Below are positions 7,691-15,260 of a stretch of 38,487 nt of DNA, in pieces. The DNA lies in the NCBI GenBank assembly GCA_051652645.1, contig JBOFUP010000059.1:1-38487 (forward strand), read 5' to 3'. Below the pieces are notes generated by a model. That model had not been told where the DNA came from, searched no databases, and saw nothing but the letters and a program-made list of their open reading frames with translations. Position 1 is the first letter of the stretch; each line of letters opens with the position of its first letter. The stretch is from UBA7332 sp051652645 (GTDB taxonomy: Bacteria; Bacteroidota; Bacteroidia; Bacteroidales; UBA7332). The position numbers and the translations under genes were made by a program.

Positions 7691-9373
7691 TTAAATAATT
7701 GTTACTATATACTCTTCGGAATTAGCCCACCAAAAGCACATAGGGTATGATTCGATAACGAATCCTACTCTATACTCTCCTTTAGGAATAGTAAATGGAC
7801 CCACTTCGAACTCAGCTGAGACACTCTTATTTGGTTGAATATCTACAACACTACTACTCATCACCTGCTCTAGTATCACCTCCCTTTCTCTCATCACAAC
7901 CATCTTTAGTTGAACTCTTGACTCTCCAATATCATGCAGCTGAAGTGGAAATTTATATGGATTATGTATCCTAAGCTTCCATACTGAGATATTAGTTGAC
8001 TCAATCTCTTTGAGATAATTTGACCACTTGACAGATATCTTATGAGTCGGGACATAGAAGTCCGTTATTGCATAATTAAATCTTCTTCCACTAGGAAGAA
8101 CAATTGAGCAATCTGAATTATTTGTCTCTATCAAAACACTTTTGCCGTACCAATCTCTATCAATATTCCATATCTGATATTGCGAACTCCTATGAGTAAT
8201 AGATTGCTGGCTATTGGCCTGCTTCTTTTGGTAAAAGCTATACAATGCAGCTCTTGAATATGAACTATTAACAACAACTGGTTGGCCATTTGCTAGAGAA
8301 TCTATAATTGCCATATCTGCTTTATGTCCAAAACCTGGGACAATAATACCGAAAGGTGAGTAAGCGAGTGCAAATCTAACTATAATAATTAGAAAAACAG
8401 AAAATAGGGTTACTCTAACTATATATCTACTGATACGTTGAGACTTAACACTTAGCTGCAAAATTGAGTTTATGACCCACAAACAAGCAGGAAGTATCCA
8501 CTGTGGTTGAACATGCCCTCTAAAAGATGAAAAAGCAAAGAAAATCAAGAAGCCAATTCCAATCCATGTGATTGTTCTGTCAATAGCGGTTTCTCTGTCG
8601 CTCTTCTCTCTCTTTAAAAATAGCAGAGGCACCAAAAAGGGATTAAGACATGCAAAAACATTGGCAATATACTCAAATAGATAGCTAGGCTTAAAACTCC
8701 TATTCCTGTCTGATAGGTGATACTTAAAGGATACGAAATCATTATCGAGCTGCCAAGATAAGTGAGGCAATATTAGTAGCCCTGCTATTGCTGCAGCTAA
8801 CCATGCTTGTGATTTCCTTAACAATGACGGATTAGCCGCCAATGCTAAAAGTACAATAAGAGCACCGTGATACTTAGTATACGCTAGCAGTGCCATGGAA
8901 AGCCCTACGGCAAAAGTCGAAAAAAGAGAGTTACTACTTAAAAACCTCTTTAATGAAGCTAAAAATATGGTAGTGAAAAATAGTAATGGTGCGTCTGGAG
9001 TTGCTATAAACCCAACCATCTGTAGCAACGGAAGAGCAGACACAATAAGGAAGTATATTACTGCCTGCCTCGTTGTATAATCAGGCCTTCTAATAGTCTG
9101 CCAAAATATCCAGAAAGAGATGGGTTGTAGTATACTTACAAATAGACGAACACCTAGCTCCCATTCGTTAAAATTAGAGCCTAAGCGAATCAATAAGGCT
9201 ATCATCGGTGGATGATCGAAATAGCCTAGATCTAGTATCCTAGAGAATGCCCAATAGTATGCTTCATCGAAGTGAAGCTCACTACTTGCCGATTGCCATA
9301 GGTTAATAACCCACTGTATAAATAGTAGTATTACTAAAGTTTTAGAGGGACTACTCTTTATACCACGAAGCAT
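7691..9373 (-). CDS. GT39/PMT_2-type membrane glycosyltransferase
   Basis: This 560-aa integral membrane protein has the architecture of ArnT/PMT-like GT-C enzymes, which move a sugar from a polyprenyl-phosphate donor to lipid, glycan or protein on the periplasmic side. The key signature is near residues 34-58: LHFDEAYYWAF followed by LGYFDHPPMIALL, supplying the acidic catalytic loop and the HPP motif. About ten hydrophobic helices follow up to residue 350. The C-terminal 200 residues are soluble and beta-rich (IRFALAYSP to the end), a periplasmic domain in this orientation. The 5' end overlaps the gamma-carbonic anhydrase gene by 23 bp, so the two are translated from one transcript. GtrA follows. 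The acceptor cannot be identified; surface glycan or O-linked protein modification is inference. Confidence 0.83.
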   Translation of the reverse strand: MLRGIKSSPSKTLVILLFIQWVINLWQSASSELHFDEAYYWAFSRILDLGYFDHPPMIALLIRLGSNFNEWELGVRLFVSILQPISFWIFWQTIRRPDYTTRQAVIYFLIVSALPLLQMVGFIATPDAPLLFFTTIFLASLKRFLSSNSLFSTFAVGLSMALLAYTKYHGALIVLLALAANPSLLRKSQAWLAAAIAGLLILPHLSWQLDNDFVSFKYHLSDRNRSFKPSYLFEYIANVFACLNPFLVPLLFLKREKSDRETAIDRTITWIGIGFLIFFAFSSFRGHVQPQWILPACLWVINSILQLSVKSQRISRYIVRVTLFSVFLIIIVRFALAYSPFGIIVPGFGHKADMAIIDSLANGQPVVVNSSYSRAALYSFYQKKQANSQQSITHRSSQYQIWNIDRDWYGKSVLIETNNSDCSIVLPSGRRFNYAITDFYVPTHKISVKWSNYLKEIESTNISVWKLRIHNPYKFPLQLHDIGESRVQLKMVVMREREVILEQVMSSSVVDIQPNKSVSAEFEVGPFTIPKGEYRVGFVIESYPMCFWWANSEEYIVTII

Positions 9374-9866
9374 ACATCAAGTAATTATTTGCGATCTTCT
9401 CATTCATCTCCTTAGACTGTTCTGGATCTACAAGTTTAATAAATTTAGCTGGAATACCTGCATATATAGCTCCAGGTTCGACAACTGTACCTGATGTAAC
9501 AACGGATCCTGCTGCAACAATTGCACCTTCACCAATTACAGCATTATCTAATACGACAGATCCCATACCAATGAGTGCACCTCTCTTTATTTTTGCGCCA
9601 TGAATAGTAACATTATGACCAATAGATACACTATCTTCTATCTCTATTGTAGACTTCTGATATAATGTATGTAGCACTGTTCCATCTTGTATGTTAACCC
9701 TATTGCCTATTCTTATTGAATTGACATCCCCTCTAAGCACAGTGGAGTACCATATAGAGCAATCTTGCCCCATTATCACATCACCTATAATAGCTGCATT
9801 TTCAGCCAAAAAGCAATTCTCTCCGAATTGGGGAGTAAAACCTCTAACGGATCTAATTATTGCCAT
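9351..9866 (-). CDS. Gamma-carbonic anhydrase-like hexapeptide protein
   Basis: This 171-aa protein folds as a left-handed beta helix, shown by hexapeptide repeats such as IGDVIMGQDCSIW, IGNRVNIQDG, AVIGEGAIVAAGSVV and EPGAIYAGIPAKFI. It belongs to the gamma-carbonic anhydrase/YrdA/PaaY group. The zinc-ligand histidines are in place: TVLH, and IGHNVTIHG, which supplies two. The Arg, Asp and Gln that line the active site appear in LRGDVN and NIQDG. It therefore has what is needed for CO2 hydration, although many family members show little measured activity. The ATG at 9866 (MAIIRSVRGF) was chosen. An in-frame TTG at 9887 would add seven odd residues and lies at the edge of a large hairpin. The end overlaps the glycosyltransferase start by 23 bp. 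Confidence 0.88.
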   Translation of the reverse strand: MAIIRSVRGFTPQFGENCFLAENAAIIGDVIMGQDCSIWYSTVLRGDVNSIRIGNRVNIQDGTVLHTLYQKSTIEIEDSVSIGHNVTIHGAKIKRGALIGMGSVVLDNAVIGEGAIVAAGSVVTSGTVVEPGAIYAGIPAKFIKLVDPEQSKEMNEKIANNYLMYASWYKE

Positions 9867-9886
9867 AAAAATATAATTAATTGACA

Positions 9887-9947
9887 AATGAGCTACAAGC
9901 TACCAATCTAGAACTTTGTGAAAGTCAGTTGTAGCTTGTAGCTCATT
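9887..9947 (-). terminator. Long inverted repeat between the aminopeptidase and carbonic anhydrase genes
   Basis: A 17-bp arm (9887-9903, AATGAGCTACAAGCTAC) pairs perfectly with 9931-9947 around a 27-nt loop. On the minus strand it follows the aminopeptidase stop at 9960 by 12 bp and is followed by an interrupted T-rich run just before the carbonic anhydrase ATG. It is probably a terminator or attenuator. Confidence 0.72.
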
Positions 9948-9959
9948 ATATTGTTTTAT

Positions 9960-11750
9960 TTAAGCCTTAACTTGTTGAGTCTTCTCCTTAAGCCATGCAA
10001 CTTCATTAGAATCAAGATGAGGCAAAAGCTTATGGAAAACTGTCTTATGATAATCATTTAGCCAATCAATCTCGTCTTGTGTTAGCAATGAAAGATCAAT
10101 AGCTTCAGTATCTATAGGGAAAAGAGTCAGTGTCTCAAATTCAAAGAATCGCCCGAATGATGTTGTATGACGCTCTTTTACTAAGATCAAGTTCTCAATA
10201 CGAATTCCATACTCACCTGCTCTGTAAAGACCTGGCTCATTTGACAAAACCATACCAGGTATAAGTTTTGTTGGATTCTCATCCATACGAATACTCTGAG
10301 GCCCTTCATGAACATTAAGGAAATGGCCAATACCATGACCTGTTCCATGACCATAATTCATACCTCTATCCCACATAGCTTTACGAGCAAGGATATCAAT
10401 TTGTGAACCTCTTGTCCCCTCTGGGAATCTACACGTAGCAATATTTATGTGTCCTTTTAGAACTAGAGTATAATCAATTTTCTGCTGTTCGGTAAGCTCT
10501 CCTAATGATACTGTACGAGTAATGTCAGTGGTCCCATCAAAGTATTGCCCACCCGAATCAAGAAGAAGGAAACTACTTCTAGAGATAGTCTTCGAGTTAC
10601 TCTCACTAGCAGAATAGTGCACGATGGCACCATTAGCCTCAAATCCAGCTATGGTCGAGAAGCTCTCACCGAAGAACAACTCCTGTTCCTCCCTGAACTC
10701 CAATAATTTTTTTCCAATACTATATTCAGTAAGCGAACCGCTATCTATATTATTATCTAACCAGATAAAGAACTTCGTTAGCGCAACACCATCTTTTACT
10801 AAAGCATTTCTAAATCCATTAATCTCAACTTCGTTCTTCTTGCTCTTTAGAAGAGTAACTGGCGAAGTCGACTCGACTATCTTACAATCTGAAGAGATAG
10901 ACTCAAAGATAGTGAAATTAGCTTTGTTTGGATCTACATGAAGTACCGATTTACTTTCTAATTTAGACAAGTAGCTGCTAAACTTATGATAATCGGCAAA
11001 ACTGATATTTTGAGCATGAAGGGTCTCTCTCAACTCTTCTGTCAACTTATCAAGTTCAATAAACAAGATGCTCTCTTCTTGAGAAATGAAAGCATATGAC
11101 ACAGCTACAGGATTACACTCAACGTCAGTACCACGAATATTGAAAGTCCAAGCTATCTCATCTAATGCTGTCAATATTGTACAGTTAGCTCCCTCTTTAT
11201 TTAGTATAGAAAGAATCTTTGAGATCTTCTCTGAAGAAGTCTCTCCTGAAAATATATCTGGAAGCTCAAAAATAGGATCGTTAGGTAGTGCTGGCCTATC
11301 AATCCATATCTCCTTAAATGGATCAAGTTCGGTAACTAGACTAATCCCTTTTTTTGATAGTATAGCTCTTATTCTACGGACATCACTCACTGTAAACACG
11401 CTACCATCAATACCAACAACAGAACCCTCAGGAAGTTCTGAAGATAAAAACTCAAGCATATCTGGAGTCTCTGGCAAACCAACTCTAAACAACTCTACAG
11501 AGGTCTCTTGAAGCTCATTCTCAGCTTGAATAAAATAACGAGAATCAGTCCATAAACCAGCTCGATTAAGTGTTATTACAGCTGAGCCTGCCGAACCAGT
11601 AAAACCAGAGATCCAAGTTCTAGATTTCCAATGAGTAGCTGTATATTCACTTATATGGGCATCTGAACTTGGCACAATAAACGCATCTAAGTTATGTAAA
11701 GTTAGATATTTACGAAGGCGACTAATACGCTCCCTAATAGCGTTGATCAT
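9960..11750 (-). CDS. Xaa-Pro aminopeptidase (M24B, aminopeptidase P)
   Basis: This 596-aa cytoplasmic metallopeptidase is predicted to remove N-terminal residues from peptides with proline in second position. It has the three-domain layout of the large aminopeptidase P form: an N-terminal creatinase-like domain (SRTWISGFTGSAGSAV, LWTDSRYF), a second similar domain, then the pita-bread catalytic domain. The dinuclear metal ligands are visible: Asp398 and Asp409 in LLLDSGGQYFDGTTDITRT, His472 in GHGTGHGIGH, Glu505 in SNEPGLY and Glu539 in FEFETLT. The ATG at 11750 (MINAIRERISRLRKYL) was chosen. The longer frame begins with a TTG at 11831, upstream of a promoter-like -7 box at 11781-11788. The enzyme would help break down proline-rich peptides taken up by the peptide transport genes nearby. 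Confidence 0.93.
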   Translation of the reverse strand: MINAIRERISRLRKYLTLHNLDAFIVPSSDAHISEYTATHWKSRTWISGFTGSAGSAVITLNRAGLWTDSRYFIQAENELQETSVELFRVGLPETPDMLEFLSSELPEGSVVGIDGSVFTVSDVRRIRAILSKKGISLVTELDPFKEIWIDRPALPNDPIFELPDIFSGETSSEKISKILSILNKEGANCTILTALDEIAWTFNIRGTDVECNPVAVSYAFISQEESILFIELDKLTEELRETLHAQNISFADYHKFSSYLSKLESKSVLHVDPNKANFTIFESISSDCKIVESTSPVTLLKSKKNEVEINGFRNALVKDGVALTKFFIWLDNNIDSGSLTEYSIGKKLLEFREEQELFFGESFSTIAGFEANGAIVHYSASESNSKTISRSSFLLLDSGGQYFDGTTDITRTVSLGELTEQQKIDYTLVLKGHINIATCRFPEGTRGSQIDILARKAMWDRGMNYGHGTGHGIGHFLNVHEGPQSIRMDENPTKLIPGMVLSNEPGLYRAGEYGIRIENLILVKERHTTSFGRFFEFETLTLFPIDTEAIDLSLLTQDEIDWLNDYHKTVFHKLLPHLDSNEVAWLKEKTQQVKA

Positions 11751-11780
11751 ATATAATCGATTTAATGAATTACATTGTTT

Positions 11781-11788
11781 CAAAAATA
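11781..11788 (-). promoter_or_regulatory. Likely -7 promoter box of the aminopeptidase gene
   Basis: The minus strand reads TATTTTTG, matching TAnnTTTG, 30 bp before the chosen ATG. A -33 TTTG at 19-21 bp was not found. The rest of the 358-bp gap 11751-12108 holds only this box and the LRR-gene terminator; no other gene is seen. Confidence 0.4.
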
Positions 11789-12017
11789 CTCTATTCTCCT
11801 CTTGAATAGGTAGAGTAGAATAGTATCGCAAATCTACATAAATATTTCTTTGTTACAACAATATTTCATCCCTATAAAGTTAAAGGATTATAAAAGAGAG
11901 GAATCAATACATTATTGATATGGTTCGATTAATTTTATCAATGATGAAATTCTAGAAATATGTAGAAACAAAGTAGTTTGGGAGATCTGTTGCCAAATTC
12001 GAGTTATCCTAATAAAG

Positions 12018-12048
12018 AAAGAGGTCACACAAAATGCATGACCTCTTT
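12018..12048 (-). terminator. Intrinsic terminator after the LRR protein gene
   Basis: AAAGAGGTCA (12018-12027) pairs perfectly with TGACCTCTTT (12039-12048). On the minus strand a T-rich run follows. It lies about 60 bp beyond the stop at 12109. Confidence 0.82.
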
Positions 12049-12108
12049 AACTTTGATGATATAATAAACTTAAGACTAATCAATCATCAAGATACAAAAT
12101 AGCATATT

Positions 12109-15078
12109 TTACAACATAAGTTTTCTAACAAATACGCTCTCACCATTTATAGTTATTGCGGCAAGAATGAAAGATCCATCTCTTAAAGTAGTATTCAATT
12201 CAGTGCGTCCTGAAATCAATTTAACGCTATCCACAACCTTACCATTAACATCATAGATGGTCATACAAGCCCCCTCTATAAGAGTCTCAACAACAACAAC
12301 ACCATTGTCAACATATACCTTAAATTGATCTGAGCTAACTTCAGGATTTGAAGTTGCACCTATAGGCTGCACGTTGTAAACATCCCATGCAGCATCTGCT
12401 TTGTAAAGATCTACCATATCTTCAGGTACATAAAAAGTGATTCCAGCTCCCATGTACCATCCAAAAGTGTAGTTGTAAACTTGAGGAACCACCTTACTTA
12501 GGATAGTTATTTCCTTAAGCTTCTTGCATTCCATGATACACATATCAGAGAATGATTTGAAGTTCTCACCCAAAGTAATACTAGTTAGCTCTGCTGCACT
12601 ATGAATTGCATAATAGTCCAAGCTTTCAACATCTTCACCTAAAATTAGTTTCTCAAGAATTGGATTTTGAGAAATCGATTTATTTCCGATTGATTTTATA
12701 CCGCTAGGCAAAGAGAATTCAACCCCTAACATTGATGGCAAAGACAACAATTTATCACCTGTTGAATTTAAAAGCAATCCATTAGAGGCTATATAATTGG
12801 CATTAGCTGTTGCTACTTCGTATGCCGATAGTTTGCTCAAAGAAGAAAAAGCATCATGACCTCCAGTATATGTTGAAGGTAGATGTATGATCTCAATTGC
12901 TGGATTTGAAGCAAATGCTCCCCATTCACAATCTGTAACTCCTTCAGGTATCTCAAATTTACCTGTCACGGCAGGCGCAACCATGAATAACTTTTTCGAG
13001 TTATTAATCAAGACAAATTCACCACCACCTTGGAATACCTTAGAGCCTTCACCTATAACAATATTTTCTATTCCTGAATTAGCGAATGCTTCAGTGTTTA
13101 CAGTCCAAGTGTAGCCGATTGCACCAGATAAAAGAATTTCTTTTAGATTATAACAACCTGAAACAATTTCATTTGCCAAATTCTCATAAGTATTATTAAG
13201 TTTAAGCTCACTTAGATTTGAACAACCGGCAAATACATTATATGCATACATCTTAACATTTGTATCACTGAAATCCAATGACTCCAACGACTCGCAGTTT
13301 CTGAATGCTAACCCTCTTAAATCTACTAGTGATTTAGCACCTGTTAGATTGAATGATTTCAACTGTGTACAATCCTCAAAAGCAGACTCTCCAATATACT
13401 CTAGGTTAGACAAAGTATGTGAATAGTCAACAGACTCAAGATTAGAACATCCTGTAAATGCAAAATCCCCAATACGAACCATGGATGTCCCCGTAAAAGT
13501 GATTCTTTTTATATTCTGATTGCCAGCAAAAGCATAGTTCGGAATCTCTGTTACCTCTTGAGCCAATACAATATTCTCCGTTGGGTTATTCATTGGTACG
13601 AAAACAATATGACGTCCATCATTTGCTTTGTAGTACAATATCCCATCTTCAACTTCAAAATCCCAGTTATTATTATCTACAGTTATTGACTCTACAGCTG
13701 TACAGCCAGCAAAAACGGATTCCCCGATAGAGTTCAATGATTCTGGTACGTGGATTGATTGTAATGAAGAACAGTTTACAAATGCGTTAGTACCTATAGA
13801 CTGAATATTCTTAAAATCAAAAGATTTCAAAGAAGTACAATCTTCAAACGCACCATAATCAATAGCAACAATCGAACTAGGAGTAATAACAGACTCCAAA
13901 GAAGAGCAACCAGCAAAACAACCCTCTCCTAACATATTCAATTTAGTTAGACTCGAAAGATCTATTGTCTTCAACATAGAACAATTCTTAAACTGGTGAT
14001 AGCCCAACTCCGTCAAACTAGAAACAGCAGAAAAGTCTACACTCTCAAGTGATGAACATCCACTAAACATTGAACTCTCTAGTGTCAATAATGAGCTTGG
14101 AAGAACAACTGATTTCAACATACGGCAACCTGCAAATGAAGCTGTCTCGATAGTTTTTAATGTTGAAGGGAACTGAATACTCTCTATACTTGTATTTGAA
14201 AAAGCTTGACGCCCGATAGTCTCCAATGAATTTCCCAATTGAATATTAGACAAACTACCACATCCACTAAAAGCAGCCACACCTATAGTCTTAAGACTAT
14301 TTGGAAGAGTTATGCTCTGAAGATCATATCTATTTGAAAACACATAATCTGCAATAGCCACAGTACCTTCGGAAACAACAACATTCTCTGCTGACTTTCC
14401 TATTGGATAGAGTGTTAGCACTCTTGGAGAACGATCGTATAGCACTCCATCTTCAGATACGTACTTTGGGTTATTTGATGCAATATTAATTGCACTTAAC
14501 GACGAACAATTCTGAAAAGCATTAGTTCCAATAATAACTGTTGTAGCAGGCAAGTTTACCTCAACTAGAGAGCCACACTCTCTAAAGGCACTATTCCCTA
14601 TCTCTCTTAGAGATGTCAATTCGTTAAAGTTAACGCTAGATAGGCTCCCGCAAGCTATAAAAGCCTCATTCTCGATCTTAGTTATAGTTGTTGGTAGGGT
14701 CACTGTGGTTATTGAACCATTACCAAAAGGGAACAAGTTAGGGTCATCAAATCCGAAAGATTGGGCAGGAACGCTGTTATCTTCTATCGTTGCCTGAGAT
14801 AGATTAAGAGTTTGCAACTCCATAATCTTATTCATCTCTGGAAAGTCGACTGCATAAACCTGTCCTTTAATAATAAGTTCATGAATAGGCGCATAATAAC
14901 TTGACCAAGGGTCCTCGCGTAGATAACCCAAATCCTCCAATGCTTTTCCAAGTCTCAATTCATCCGTAAGCTCAATAGTCAACGTTGGCGTTGGTGTGTC
15001 TCCATTACCATCCATCTCAAAAGCATAAGAGGAGAATGATAATAAAGTCCAAAGAAGTAATAGTGAAAATTTCTTCAT
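12109..15078 (-). CDS. BspA-like leucine-rich repeat surface protein with T9SS-type tail
   Basis: This 989-aa protein has a signal peptide (1-19, KKFSLLLLWTLLSFSSYAF). About 850 residues follow of BspA-type leucine-rich repeats (LRR_5), recognisable as units of the form F-x-x-CSSLESV-x-x-P-SL-x-x-IG-x-x-AF. Two DG(V/I)LYY/YD blocks (about residues 210 and 480) interrupt them and resemble each other. The final 75 residues (from about 915) form a beta-rich tail with MTIYDVNGKVV and a closing FVRKLML, as in type IX sorting domains, so export and anchoring through the T9SS are expected. BspA-like proteins bind host proteins or other bacteria, but the ligand here is unknown. It has its own -7-like box and terminator, just downstream of the giant protease gene on the same strand. 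The tail lacks the usual PNP motif, so the T9SS reading is probable, not certain. Confidence 0.87.
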   Translation of the reverse strand: MKKFSLLLLWTLLSFSSYAFEMDGNGDTPTPTLTIELTDELRLGKALEDLGYLREDPWSSYYAPIHELIIKGQVYAVDFPEMNKIMELQTLNLSQATIEDNSVPAQSFGFDDPNLFPFGNGSITTVTLPTTITKIENEAFIACGSLSSVNFNELTSLREIGNSAFRECGSLVEVNLPATTVIIGTNAFQNCSSLSAINIASNNPKYVSEDGVLYDRSPRVLTLYPIGKSAENVVVSEGTVAIADYVFSNRYDLQSITLPNSLKTIGVAAFSGCGSLSNIQLGNSLETIGRQAFSNTSIESIQFPSTLKTIETASFAGCRMLKSVVLPSSLLTLESSMFSGCSSLESVDFSAVSSLTELGYHQFKNCSMLKTIDLSSLTKLNMLGEGCFAGCSSLESVITPSSIVAIDYGAFEDCTSLKSFDFKNIQSIGTNAFVNCSSLQSIHVPESLNSIGESVFAGCTAVESITVDNNNWDFEVEDGILYYKANDGRHIVFVPMNNPTENIVLAQEVTEIPNYAFAGNQNIKRITFTGTSMVRIGDFAFTGCSNLESVDYSHTLSNLEYIGESAFEDCTQLKSFNLTGAKSLVDLRGLAFRNCESLESLDFSDTNVKMYAYNVFAGCSNLSELKLNNTYENLANEIVSGCYNLKEILLSGAIGYTWTVNTEAFANSGIENIVIGEGSKVFQGGGEFVLINNSKKLFMVAPAVTGKFEIPEGVTDCEWGAFASNPAIEIIHLPSTYTGGHDAFSSLSKLSAYEVATANANYIASNGLLLNSTGDKLLSLPSMLGVEFSLPSGIKSIGNKSISQNPILEKLILGEDVESLDYYAIHSAAELTSITLGENFKSFSDMCIMECKKLKEITILSKVVPQVYNYTFGWYMGAGITFYVPEDMVDLYKADAAWDVYNVQPIGATSNPEVSSDQFKVYVDNGVVVVETLIEGACMTIYDVNGKVVDSVKLISGRTELNTTLRDGSFILAAITINGESVFVRKLML

Positions 15079-15145
15079 CTGATACCGTGTTTTAAATTAA
15101 TAAATAGATTGAATTTTGATACAAAAGGGCAGAATGCCTATTCGG

Positions 15146-15153
15146 CAAATATA
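15146..15153 (-). promoter_or_regulatory. Possible -7 promoter box of the LRR gene
   Basis: The minus strand reads TATATTTG, matching TAnnTTTG. It lies 67 bp before the ATG at 15078 and downstream of the protease terminator, so it would allow independent transcription. No clear -33 TTTG is present. Confidence 0.4.
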
Positions 15154-15197
15154 AACATTCGTTTCAATATTTATTGTAAAATTGATAAATAAAAATA

Positions 15198-15234
15198 AGC
15201 GGAGAGAGAATTAGTCTAAATTCTCCCTCCGCTT
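15198..15234 (-). terminator. Intrinsic terminator of the SusCD-protease operon
   Basis: AAGCGGAG (15198-15205) pairs with CTCCGCTT (15227-15234). An inner GAGAATT/AATTCTC pairing extends the stem. On the minus strand it is followed by ATTTTTATTTATC. It sits 26 bp past the protease stop. Confidence 0.88.
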
Positions 15235-15260
15235 GCATATAAATATAATGTTATCTCAAT

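Noticed and set aside
11086..11511. 141-codon plus-strand frame inside the aminopeptidase gene
   Set aside because: It is a shadow frame of a well-conserved enzyme, with no signal or domain.
11751..11831. Upstream TTG extension of the aminopeptidase
   Set aside because: The extra 27 residues are not family-like, and a -7-like box lies within this stretch.
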